Source of the DNA: Dorea longicatena
Lineage (GTDB): Bacteria; Bacillota; Clostridia; Lachnospirales; Lachnospiraceae
Reading direction: 5' to 3'
Assembly (NCBI RefSeq): GCF_024168045.1
Contig: NZ_CP100126.1
Location: 1,195,501 to 1,259,500, forward strand
Length of the DNA: 64,000 bases
In this document: one piece after another, positions 8,602-16,407 of the stretch
Numbering within the stretch: position 1 is the stretch's first letter
Layout of the letters: every line of letters begins with the position of its first letter
The notes under the pieces: generated by a model
Databases searched by the model: none
Told to the model about the DNA's origin: nothing
The model's input: only the letters and a program-made list of their open reading frames with translations
Made by a program: the position numbers and the translations under genes

Positions 8602-8632
8602 TTGTTAACTGATATAGTCAAAAGGTTAACAT
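8602..8632 (-). promoter_or_regulatory. BirA biotin operator
   Basis: Reads TTGTTAAC, 15 bases, then GTTAACAT. This is the established Firmicutes BirA operator architecture (GTTAAC half-sites about 15-16 bases apart). It lies 35 bases upstream of bioB in the place expected for the promoter. Repression by biotinyl-AMP-bound BirA is inferred from the family. Confidence 0.85.
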
Positions 8633-8646
8633 ACTGAAAAGAGAAA

Positions 8647-8674
8647 GTCAACATCAGTCAAATGATTGGTTAAC
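8647..8674 (-). promoter_or_regulatory. Second, weaker BirA-like operator
   Basis: GTCAAC and GTTAAC half-sites separated by 16 bases. One half-site has a single change from the palindromic consensus. Lying 15 bases beyond the first operator, it could allow cooperative BirA binding, or it may affect the divergent kinase promoter at 8699-8729. Confidence 0.5.
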
Positions 8675-8698
8675 ATTTGTGTGTAAATAAATATTACA

Positions 8699-8729
8699 TT
8701 GACACATTCTCAGAGAAGTAGTGTATAAT
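8699..8729 (+). promoter_or_regulatory. Sigma-A promoter of the hybrid kinase gene
   Basis: TTGACA (8699-8704) and TATAAT (8724-8729) are both consensus, but the spacer is 19 bases, longer than the ideal 17. It lies 44 bases before the start codon at 8773. Confidence 0.6.
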
Positions 8730-8772
8730 ATTATTATGGTATGTACAGATGTATTCTATGAGGAGAAATATT

Positions 8773-10869
8773 ATGCCAACACAGAAAGAAGAGTTACAAC
8801 TGAATACACAACAGGATATGTCATCGGAGGATATGTATGTTTTAAAGAAACTGTTCACGGAATATGTATCATTATACCGGCTGGAATTGAATTCCGGAAA
8901 ATATGAAATTCTGCGGCTGATTGAAAATACGAACGCAAAACAAATCGTCGGAGAGGAGTACAGAATATTTGCTGATTATGATGAATTTACAAGACGGTAT
9001 GCAGAGACCTTTATTCCGGAAACGGAACAGGAGGAATTTTTAGACTGGCATAAGTGTGAAAATCTGAAAAAGAGACTTCAGGAGAAGGAAAGCCTTACTT
9101 ATTATTATCACAGTGTTTCCAAAGACGGAAAAGACAGTTATTATGAGGCTTATGCAGTGAAAGGAAAGACAGACGGGAAAAATTTTTACATATTTCTGGG
9201 GTATCGGAATGTGGACGGTATTCTGTATAAAGAAAAAGCAATTCAGAAACAATTACAGAAGGCACTGGATGAAGCGAAACTAAGCAATGAGATTATAGAG
9301 GCTATTGCCAAAAGCTATCAGTATATTTCAAGAATTGATATTTCGAAAAACTGGTTTGAAGAAATTTCAAACCGGGCTGTTGAGAATATGAATTATAAAA
9401 AATCCGGAGAAGTGACTTCTGGCAACAGGAATGCATGCAAGAAGTTTGTGGCAGAAGAGTATCAGGAAGCATTTCTTAAATTTGCAGATATAACGACACT
9501 GCCTGTACGAATGAAGAATGAAGAGACCATTGTGATGGAGTACCAGATGAAAGATGGCAACTGGCATAAACTTCGTTTTATCGAGAAGAAAAGGGACAAA
9601 GACGGTAATCTGACCCATGTACTGTGTGCGATCCGCAGTATCAGTGATGTTAAGAAAAAAGAACAGGAACTGCTACAGCAGGTTGCGGAAGCCAGGAAAG
9701 ATGCAGCGCTTAAATCACGGTTTTTGTCTAATATGAGTCATGATATCCGGACACCGATAAATGGAATCATCGGTATGACCGAGCTTGCGGATCGTTATCC
9801 GGACAATCCGGAGATACAGAAAAAATGTAGAGAGAAGCTTTTGGAATCCGCCAGGCATCTTGTTTCTATGGTAAATGATATTCTGGATATGAACAAGTTA
9901 GAGACGGAGCAATTTGTCGAAAATGATATACCGTTTAATTTGGCGGCAGTGTTAAACCGAGTCAACACAGATCAACAGATGCAGGCAGGTAAAAAAAAGA
10001 TTGATTATGTTGTGGACTGGAAAAAATCGGAGATGAATCATATGTATCTGATGGGAAATCCGGTTTATATAGAAAAACTTCTGACAGTAATTACTGATAA
10101 TGCAGTGAAATTTACAAAGCCAGGCGGCAATGTGAGTGTGTGGTGCAGGGAAATATCGGAAGATGACGAGAGAGCGTTTTATGAATTTGGGTGTTCAGAT
10201 AATGGAATTGGTATGAGTGAGGAGTTTGCAGGACACGCATTTGAGATGTTTTCGCAGGAAAATAAGACAAGCCGGACACAGTATGAAGGTACCGGGCTCG
10301 GTCTTGCGATAGCGAAGAAGATTACAGAAAGACTTGGCGGGACAATTGAGATAAAGAGTAAAAAGAACTATGGAACAACTGTGACTATGACGATTCCATT
10401 TAAGACCGGGGTACAGAATCTGATGCAATATACAGAGAATGTGAATACAGAAAGTACAGAAGATATTCCGTTGGAAGGCTTGCATGCATTGATCGCAGAA
10501 GATAATGAGTTGAATCTGGAGATTGCAAAGTTAATGCTGGAAGAGAAAGGAATCTGTGTAGAGTGTGCGGCAGACGGTAAAGAAGCAGTTGCGAAGTTTG
10601 AGGAGTCGGAACCGGGATATTACGATGTGATTTTTATGGATATTATGATGCCGTATATGAATGGATGGGATGCGACAAGGAAGATCCGGACATTGCAAAG
10701 ACCGGATGCGGATAAGATACCAATCATAGCAATGAGTGCAAATGCGTTTGCAGAAGATATCATTAACAGCCATATTTCAGGGATGAACTGGCATCTTACA
10801 AAGCCTATTGATGCAGATAAAATGATGACGGCACTGAAGGAGTGTATAAGAAAAAATAATATCAGATGA
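8773..10869 (+). CDS. Hybrid sensor histidine kinase / response regulator
   Basis: A 698-residue cytoplasmic hybrid kinase with no membrane segment. The first ~300 residues form two PAS-like sensory regions. A HisKA domain follows (FLSNMSHDIRTPINGI, phospho-His near residue 323), then an HATPase domain (N-box DNAVKFT near 443, GTGLGLAI later). A C-terminal receiver domain has the DN acidic pair and phospho-Asp in FMDIMMP near residue 623. The ATG at 8773 follows AGGAGA; the ATG at 8749 has no ribosome binding site. No separate response regulator or output domain is adjacent, so phosphotransfer targets are unknown. This is a common Lachnospiraceae signalling type. Confidence 0.88.
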   Translation: MPTQKEELQLNTQQDMSSEDMYVLKKLFTEYVSLYRLELNSGKYEILRLIENTNAKQIVGEEYRIFADYDEFTRRYAETFIPETEQEEFLDWHKCENLKKRLQEKESLTYYYHSVSKDGKDSYYEAYAVKGKTDGKNFYIFLGYRNVDGILYKEKAIQKQLQKALDEAKLSNEIIEAIAKSYQYISRIDISKNWFEEISNRAVENMNYKKSGEVTSGNRNACKKFVAEEYQEAFLKFADITTLPVRMKNEETIVMEYQMKDGNWHKLRFIEKKRDKDGNLTHVLCAIRSISDVKKKEQELLQQVAEARKDAALKSRFLSNMSHDIRTPINGIIGMTELADRYPDNPEIQKKCREKLLESARHLVSMVNDILDMNKLETEQFVENDIPFNLAAVLNRVNTDQQMQAGKKKIDYVVDWKKSEMNHMYLMGNPVYIEKLLTVITDNAVKFTKPGGNVSVWCREISEDDERAFYEFGCSDNGIGMSEEFAGHAFEMFSQENKTSRTQYEGTGLGLAIAKKITERLGGTIEIKSKKNYGTTVTMTIPFKTGVQNLMQYTENVNTESTEDIPLEGLHALIAEDNELNLEIAKLMLEEKGICVECAADGKEAVAKFEESEPGYYDVIFMDIMMPYMNGWDATRKIRTLQRPDADKIPIIAMSANAFAEDIINSHISGMNWHLTKPIDADKMMTALKECIRKNNIR

Positions 10870-10918
10870 TGGTATAAGGCTGCAAATGATTGTTGAAAAA
10901 AGTAAAGAGGAAGATTAG

Positions 10919-10950
10919 AATATGCTATAGAGAAATCTGTAGCATATTTT
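10919..10950. terminator. Possible weak terminator hairpin
   Basis: AATATGCTA ... TAGCATATTTT forms a 9-bp AT-rich stem between the kinase gene and the alcohol dehydrogenase gene. The T-tract is short, so termination is probably partial. Confidence 0.45.
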
Positions 10951-10976
10951 AGGTATGTGGGAAAGAAGGAGAACTT

Positions 10977-12158
10977 ATGTATAATTTTAATTATTACACA
11001 CCGACCAAAGTTGTATTTGGAAAGAATACAGAAGACCAATGTGGAGGACTCGTAAAGGAACAGGGCTGTAAAAAAGTTCTGATTCATTACGGAAGTGGAA
11101 GTGTCAGACGTTCTGGGCTTTTAGATAAAGTGAAGGCTTCTCTGGATGATGCAGAGGTAGATTATATAGAACTTGGAGGAGCAGTACCGAATCCAAGACT
11201 TTCTCTGGTGTATGAAGGAATCGGGCTTGCAAAGAAAGAAGGTGTAGATTTCATTCTTGCAGTAGGCGGAGGAAGTGCGATTGATTCTGCAAAAGCAATC
11301 GGATACGGAGTAGCCAATGAAGGGGATGTATGGGATTTCTATGACAGAAAGCGTCAGGCAGCAGGCTGTCTTCCGATTGGTGTTGTACTTACAATTGCAG
11401 CAACCGGAAGCGAGATGAGTAATTCTTCTGTTATCACAAAAGAAGAAGGATGGGTCAAGAGAGGATACAGCAGTGATTATGGAAGACCGCGTTTTGCAAT
11501 CATGAATCCGGAACTTACCATGACACTGCCAGATTATCAGACTGCATGCGGATGTACGGATATCTTGATGCATACGATGGAACGTTATTTTACAAATGGC
11601 GGGAATATGGAGATTACAGACAGCATTGCAGAAGGTCTGATGCGTACCGTAATTGAAAATGCAAGAATTCTGGTCCGTGATCCGAAGAACTACGATGCCC
11701 GGGCAGAAGTGATGTGGGCAGGAAGTTTGTCGCATAATGGTCTGACCGGCTGCGGCGCTGTCGTCGGAGGAGACTTCGCATCTCATGCGTTGGAACATGA
11801 GATAGGAGGAATCTATGATGTGGCACATGGTGCAGGACTTGCTGCAATCTGGGGATCCTGGGCAAGATATGTATACAAAGACTGTCTTCCAAGATTTGAA
11901 AAGTTTGCAATGAATGTTATGCAGGTGGATCCGGAAGGAACAGCCGATGATGTGGCCTTACGCGGAATAGAGGCAATGGAAGATTTCTACCGTGAGATTA
12001 AAATGCCAACATCTATCCATGAACTTGGCATTGATCCGGGCGATGATGAGTTGAAACTGATGGCACATAAATGCAGTATCGGATGCAAGGGAAGCAAAGG
12101 ATCAGCGAAGGTGCTGCATGAAGAAGATATGTATAAGATATATAAAGCGGCATTGTAG
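10977..12158 (+). CDS. Iron-containing alcohol dehydrogenase (butanol dehydrogenase type)
   Basis: A 393-residue group III Fe-dependent alcohol dehydrogenase that interconverts aldehydes and alcohols with NAD(P)H. The N-terminus has the family's NYYTPTKVVFGKN start and the dinucleotide motif GGGSAIDSAKAI (about residues 95-106). The metal site is supported by D in TDILMHTMERYF and by histidines in the HTMER, HALEHE and DVAHGAGLA segments. Closest in character to BdhA/YqhD-like butanol dehydrogenases. ATG at 10977 follows AAGGAG. Its stop codon is 5 bases from repeat copy 2. The substrate in vivo is not deducible. Confidence 0.9.
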   Translation: MYNFNYYTPTKVVFGKNTEDQCGGLVKEQGCKKVLIHYGSGSVRRSGLLDKVKASLDDAEVDYIELGGAVPNPRLSLVYEGIGLAKKEGVDFILAVGGGSAIDSAKAIGYGVANEGDVWDFYDRKRQAAGCLPIGVVLTIAATGSEMSNSSVITKEEGWVKRGYSSDYGRPRFAIMNPELTMTLPDYQTACGCTDILMHTMERYFTNGGNMEITDSIAEGLMRTVIENARILVRDPKNYDARAEVMWAGSLSHNGLTGCGAVVGGDFASHALEHEIGGIYDVAHGAGLAAIWGSWARYVYKDCLPRFEKFAMNVMQVDPEGTADDVALRGIEAMEDFYREIKMPTSIHELGIDPGDDELKLMAHKCSIGCKGSKGSAKVLHEEDMYKIYKAAL

Positions 12159-12163
12159 GAGAA

Positions 12164-12773
12164 TTGGGATTTAATTTATTAACTGGGAAGCGGCCTCTCA
12201 GTCCTTGAAGGAAACAATAGATAAGGCTTCTTGTTCAGGTTCCATACCATAAGAAACACTAAGAGAGTCAGAATCACCTAAAAGCAAAGGAACTACGCTC
12301 AAACTCGGCGTTCGCCTCAAACACGTTCGCTTCGTTCCTTTAACGGTGCTTCTGACTCTCTAATTGTTTCTAACGGCATTCCACATTCACAATAATCCTT
12401 ATCTATTGTTTCCTTCAAGTCGTGACTGGCAGCGAATGTTAATAAATAAAATGCCCGGAAGTGTAACCCAGCGGAAGCCACTACGGTTACGCATTTACCA
12501 TTCGTAAGGCATTTGATACACACGGAATAAAGCTTGAAAAGGCGTTCCAGTGAATGTGAAAGAGGCGTTGGTAATTCTTAAGGGGCAAAATTCTGCGTTA
12601 GGTTTTCAAAATTTGACTGTCTGAGGCGTATGCCGAGTTTCAAATTTTGAAAACCTGCTTTTAGCAGAATTTTGCCCCTTTAGAATTGACCCGCCGATGG
12701 AACCTGAACAGGAACACCTTTTCAAGCTTTATTCCGGTTCGGGTATCCACAGCCTTCCTGAATTAAATCCCAA
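12164..12773 (-). repeat. 610-bp palindromic-dimer repeat, copy 2 (reversed)
   Basis: Second copy, inverted relative to copies 1 and 3. It is nearly identical to copy 1 but has perfect pairing where copy 1 has wobble or mismatches: hairpin 1 pairs GGGGC with GCCCC, where copy 1 has GGGGC opposite ATCCC. Ends are TTGGGATTTAATT and its inverse. It fills the gap between the convergent alcohol dehydrogenase and DUF1275 genes. At its right end the repeat itself supplies the last codons and stop of the DUF1275 gene (TT GGG ATT TAA on the minus strand). Open frames within it on either strand are by-products of the hairpins. Confidence 0.9.
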
Positions 12774-13440
12774 CATCAGCCTCAAGTATCTCTGCCTCAC
12801 CAATCGGAAGCACCAGACAGGTGGCTGTAATGAGCGGCACGAATGTAAACCATATTCCATGAATTCCGGCGTGCTTTACTGCAAAATATCCGGCAAGAAC
12901 TCCTAGATGGAAGAAAATCAGTGTACCTGTAAAAAGCCATGCACGTTTTTTCTGTGACTGATCATGAGTCATATGATATCTCATCCACGCAAGGACGGTC
13001 TGTTTGTAGTTATTTGTCGAAAAGATGGTGGAACTGTTATAACATTCCGGAGTAGTAAACGTCTGCCACTGGTATGCATTCAGAATGAATACAGGGAACA
13101 GCGCGATCAATGGATGAACGGATGACGGAATGATTCCGGCAATCCATACACAGACAGTTTCTATCACCAGCGCGATATAAGATTTTACGGAGGAAAAACG
13201 TTCCCCGATTAAGAAAGCTGCAATGATTGCAAGACCATATAAAATAAAAATCGCCAGACGCAGAAAAGCATCTGTCAGATTCATTTCAGCAAAATTTAAG
13301 ATCATTTCAATCAGATTCATGGTCTGTGCGGCACCGAAGTTACCACCGCGGACTAAGATGGCGTAGACACCGGTCAGTCCACCGATAAATGCAAGGTTTA
13401 TGTGCAGTAATGCACGTTTATGATTATGTATCCAATTCAT
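12763..13440 (-). CDS. DUF1275 (YoaK-like) membrane protein
   Basis: A 225-residue polytopic membrane protein of the DUF1275/YoaK family, with about six hydrophobic segments, an early NLAFIGGLTGVYAILVRGG segment and the FQW-type NAYQWQTF region. Function of the family is unknown. ATG at 13440 has a weak GGGTGA site; the open frame upstream to 13737 lacks DUF1275 character and overlaps the divergent promoter region. The C-terminal residues (V)GI and the stop codon are encoded by the end of repeat copy 2, so the original C-terminus may have been altered by insertion. Confidence 0.8.
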   Translation of the reverse strand: MNWIHNHKRALLHINLAFIGGLTGVYAILVRGGNFGAAQTMNLIEMILNFAEMNLTDAFLRLAIFILYGLAIIAAFLIGERFSSVKSYIALVIETVCVWIAGIIPSSVHPLIALFPVFILNAYQWQTFTTPECYNSSTIFSTNNYKQTVLAWMRYHMTHDQSQKKRAWLFTGTLIFFHLGVLAGYFAVKHAGIHGIWFTFVPLITATCLVLPIGEAEILEADVGI

Positions 13441-13536
13441 TTTTATCACCCGTTGCCTATTATAGGCTGGGGAAGCAGAAAAATCAAACGAAAGTGCAGA
13501 AAAATTCGATCGAATGGAAAATAATACAAATATAGA

Positions 13537-13565
13537 TTGACATTTGAAGGAAAGTTGAGTATTAT
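13537..13565 (+). promoter_or_regulatory. Sigma-A promoter of the acyl-CoA synthetase gene
   Basis: TTGACA (13537-13542), a 17-base spacer and TATTAT (13560-13565), about 100 bases before the start codon of the downstream gene. Confidence 0.75.
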
Positions 13566-13666
13566 AGACTTTAATGAATAAAAGCGTTAAAGTACGAAAG
13601 CCAAAGACGCTAAGAATCATATAAAACATAATAAATATGAAATGAACACGAAAGGGGAATTTTCCA

Positions 13667-15301
13667 ATGCCGATTACAGATATATTGGAGAAAAACTGCC
13701 GCCTGTACGGAGACGATGTTGCGCTGGTAGAGATCAATCCGGAGATGCCGGAGACAAAAAGAACTACATGGAAGGAGTTTGACCTGATTGAACCATCCCG
13801 TGCAGCTTATTACAGAAGAGAAATCACATGGAATGTATTTAACGAAAAGGCAAATAGATTTGCCAATCTGCTGGTTGAAAGAGGAATCAAAAAAGGAGAA
13901 AAAGTGGGGATTCTCCTGATGAACTGTCTGGAATGGCTGCCAATCTATTTCGGAATCCTGAAGACCGGAGCACTGGCAGTACCTTTGAATTTCCGTTATT
14001 CTGCGGATGAGATCAAGTATTGTGTAGAACTTGCAGAGATAGATATTCTGGTATTCGGGCCGGAGTTCATCGGACGAGTAGAGGAGATTGCAGACGAGAT
14101 CAGCAAAGGACGTCTGTTATATTTTGTAGGAGACGGATGTCCCGGTTTTGCGGAGGATTACAATGCGCATACAGCTAACTGTTCCAGTCAGTCACCTAAG
14201 ATTGATGTGAACGACGATGACGATGCAGCTATTTATTTTTCATCCGGAACAACAGGATTTCCGAAGGCAATCCTGCATAATCATGAATCGTTGATGCATG
14301 CGGCAAAAGCAGAACAGAATCATCACGGTCAGACAAAAGACGATGTGTTTTTGTGTATTCCGCCGTTGTATCATACCGGAGCCAAGATGCACTGGTTCGG
14401 CAGTCTTCTGACTGGTGGAAAGGCAGTATTGTTAAAAGGAACAAGTCCGAAGACAATTTTACAGGCTGTATCTGAAGAGCACTGTACAATCGTATGGCTG
14501 TTAGTACCATGGGCGCAGGATCTTCTTCTTGCACTTGACAACAAAGAACTGAATATTGCAGATTATGATCTGGACCAGTGGAGACTGATGCATATCGGAG
14601 CACAACCGGTACCGCCAAGTCTGATCAAACATTGGAAAGAATACTTCCCAAATCACAAATACGACACGAACTATGGCTTAAGTGAGTCTATCGGACCTGG
14701 ATGTGTACATCTTGGAGTGGACAATATTGATAAAGTAGGAGCTATCGGAAAAGCCGGATATGGATGGGAAACGAAGATTATTGATGAACAGGGTGAGCCT
14801 GTAAAACAGGGCGAGACTGGAGAACTTGCAGTCAAAGGACCTGGAGTCATGACCTGTTATTACAGAGATCCAAGAGCAACCGCAGAAGTTCTGCATGATG
14901 GATGGTTATATACCGGAGATATGGCGATGGAAGATGAAGATGGCTTTATCTTTCTGGTTGACCGTAAGAAAGATGTTATCATCAGTGGCGGTGAGAATAT
15001 CTATCCGGTGCAGATCGAAGATTTCCTGCGTACCAACGAGGCAATTCTGGATGTAGCTGTTATCGGGCTTGCTGATCACAGACTGGGCGAGATATCTGCG
15101 GCGATCATTGAACTGAAGCCGGGAGTAGAATGTACGGAAGAGGATATTCAGGAATTCTGTAAGAAGCTTCCAAGATATAAGAGACCACGAAAGATTATAT
15201 TTGCAGATGTCCCACGTAATCCTACCGGAAAGATTGAAAAACCAAAGCTTCGTGCGAAATACGGAGCAACACAGCTGGTTGCAGCACAGAACCAGGGATA
15301 A
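13667..15301 (+). CDS. Acyl-CoA synthetase (AMP-forming ligase)
   Basis: A 544-residue class I adenylate-forming enzyme that activates a carboxylic acid to its acyl-AMP and then acyl-CoA. Motifs are visible in order: YFSSGTTGFPKAI (A3, about residues 188-200), the NYGLSESIGPG A5 region, GWLYTGD (A7), DRKKDVIISGGENIYP (A8) and the catalytic lysine in NPTGKIEK (A10) near the C-terminus. It resembles long- or medium-chain fatty acid and crotonobetaine/carnitine-type ligases; the exact substrate is uncertain. Start has AAAGGGGAA. A consensus promoter lies upstream and an intrinsic terminator downstream, so it is monocistronic. Confidence 0.87.
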   Translation: MPITDILEKNCRLYGDDVALVEINPEMPETKRTTWKEFDLIEPSRAAYYRREITWNVFNEKANRFANLLVERGIKKGEKVGILLMNCLEWLPIYFGILKTGALAVPLNFRYSADEIKYCVELAEIDILVFGPEFIGRVEEIADEISKGRLLYFVGDGCPGFAEDYNAHTANCSSQSPKIDVNDDDDAAIYFSSGTTGFPKAILHNHESLMHAAKAEQNHHGQTKDDVFLCIPPLYHTGAKMHWFGSLLTGGKAVLLKGTSPKTILQAVSEEHCTIVWLLVPWAQDLLLALDNKELNIADYDLDQWRLMHIGAQPVPPSLIKHWKEYFPNHKYDTNYGLSESIGPGCVHLGVDNIDKVGAIGKAGYGWETKIIDEQGEPVKQGETGELAVKGPGVMTCYYRDPRATAEVLHDGWLYTGDMAMEDEDGFIFLVDRKKDVIISGGENIYPVQIEDFLRTNEAILDVAVIGLADHRLGEISAAIIELKPGVECTEEDIQEFCKKLPRYKRPRKIIFADVPRNPTGKIEKPKLRAKYGATQLVAAQNQG

Positions 15302-15313
15302 TGAAAAGTATCA

Positions 15314-15365
15314 GAAATGTCATTTCTTTTGCAAGGAAAACTTTGCAGGGAGATGACATTTTTTT
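15314..15365 (+). terminator. Intrinsic terminator after the acyl-CoA synthetase gene
   Basis: AAATGTCAT ... ATGACATTT outer stem with an inner GCAAG/CTTTGC-like stem, followed by a T-run. Confidence 0.85.
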
Positions 15366-15422
15366 ACAGATATGTTTATAATAGTGAGAATGAAAAATAA
15401 GCAGACTGGAGCTGAAGATAGA

Positions 15423-16040
15423 ATGAATCAGAATGAGAAAAAAGAAATGAAGATCCGCATTGCAAAAGAGGAAGATGCGGAAGCACTGCTTGCAATCTAT
15501 GCGCCTTATATCGAGCACACAGTTATTACATATGAGTATGATGTGCCGACCGTGGAAGAATTCCGAGGAAGAATCAGACATGTGCTGGAGAGATATCCAT
15601 ATCTTGTGGCAGAGTTAAATGGGGGAATATGCGGATATGCATATGCAAGTGCCTTTCACGACAGACCGGCAGGTGGATGGAATGTAGAGACATCTATCTA
15701 TGTGGACCAAAATAAAAAAGGAATGGGAATCGGAACAGCACTATATGATAAGCTGGAGAAGATATTAAAGAGGCAAAATATACTGAATATGAATGCGTGT
15801 ATCGCCTGTACGGAACAGGAAGATGAATATCTGACCAATGCAAGTATCCATTACCATGAACATTTGGGATATCGTATGGTCGGCTGGTTTACAAATTGTG
15901 GTTACAAATTCCACAGATGGTATAATCTGGCGTGGATGGAAAAAGAGATTGGAGAGCACGTGGCAGATCAGCCGCCGGTGATTGCATTTCCGGAGATTGT
16001 GGGAGATATTTCTTTACAGAACGGAGAACTACGTTTATAA
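15423..16040 (+). CDS. GNAT-family N-acetyltransferase (phosphinothricin acetyltransferase-like)
   Basis: A 205-residue acetyl-CoA-dependent N-acetyltransferase. The acetyl-CoA loop reads QNKKGMGIGTALYD (V..R/Q.GxG type), preceded by the ETSIYVD strand. The early IYAPYIEHTVITYEYDVP segment and the GWFTNCGYKFHRWYNLAWMEK end are typical of the Pat/YncA (phosphinothricin or methionine-sulfoximine acetyltransferase) group. I chose the ATG at 15423 (GGAG upstream), because the ATG at 15372 coincides with a TATAAT-like promoter element. The promoter of the molybdenum cofactor operon lies inside its last 30 bases. The natural substrate is unknown. Confidence 0.8.
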   Translation: MNQNEKKEMKIRIAKEEDAEALLAIYAPYIEHTVITYEYDVPTVEEFRGRIRHVLERYPYLVAELNGGICGYAYASAFHDRPAGGWNVETSIYVDQNKKGMGIGTALYDKLEKILKRQNILNMNACIACTEQEDEYLTNASIHYHEHLGYRMVGWFTNCGYKFHRWYNLAWMEKEIGEHVADQPPVIAFPEIVGDISLQNGELRL

Positions 16041-16041
16041 T
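16013..16041 (+). promoter_or_regulatory. Promoter of the molybdenum cofactor operon
   Basis: TTTACA (16013-16018), 17-base spacer, TATAAT (16036-16041). It overlaps the 3' end and stop codon of the acetyltransferase gene and would start transcription just ahead of the Moco riboswitch. Confidence 0.75.
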
Positions 16042-16069
16042 ATGCATGTTAAATAAGTGAAAATACTAG

Positions 16070-16290
16070 GTTTCTCCGAAGCCTTCATACCTAAGATCAC
16101 ATAAAGTATCATATCTGAGACGTCGATGCATAGAAAATGAAATCGAAATCAGACATAAAGGGATCAGAAGAATTGTGATGATGGGATGCTGGCCAGGAAC
16201 GGCAGATACGTCAGTTCCTCAGGGTAGATGTGGAAACGTATCTGCCTCCCGCATATTTGGAAAGGAGAGCAGTACCTAAGATATACAAGA
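16070..16290 (+). ncRNA. Moco riboswitch (molybdenum cofactor-sensing leader)
   Basis: The leader contains the conserved 3' core of the Moco RNA motif, GCCTCCCGCATATTTGGAAA (about 16242-16262), very close to the CCUCCCGUAUCUGGAAAGG core of the E. coli moaA leader. A basal stem can form between TCTCC (16073-16077) and GGAGA (16264-16268). The ATCTGCC/GGCAGAT pair (16205-16210 with 16239-16244) supports the arm before the core. It precedes a terminator and then the Moco biosynthesis operon, exactly where this RNA class normally sits. Boundaries are approximate. Ligand binding is inferred from the family. Confidence 0.83.
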
Positions 16291-16370
16291 GAAGTTGCCG
16301 GATATCCAAGCATCTGTAAAGAACTGCCAGTGGCAGATCTTTTGAATGGAGGGCAAGTTCTCTGTGTCTG

Positions 16371-16402
16371 CCTGCTCTTTTTTCGGAAAGAGCAGGTTTT
16401 TT
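16371..16402 (+). terminator. Riboswitch-associated intrinsic terminator
   Basis: A perfect 10-bp stem CCTGCTCTTT/AAAGAGCAGG is followed by TTTTTT, 5 bases before the mobA start. An upstream GGCAGA (16332-16337) can pair with TCTGCC (16367-16372), which overlaps the terminator's 5' arm and could act as an anti-terminator. AGCAGG in the 3' arm is the only candidate ribosome binding site for mobA, so the hairpin may also hide it. Confidence 0.88.
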
Positions 16403-16407
16403 ATATT

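Noticed and set aside
13441..13737. N-terminal extension of the DUF1275 open frame
   Set aside because: The family start is the Met at 13440; the extension covers the divergent promoter region and overlaps the acyl-CoA synthetase start.
16228..16407. N-terminal extension of the MobA-MobB open frame
   Set aside because: It translates the Moco riboswitch core and terminator; MobA homology begins at 16408.
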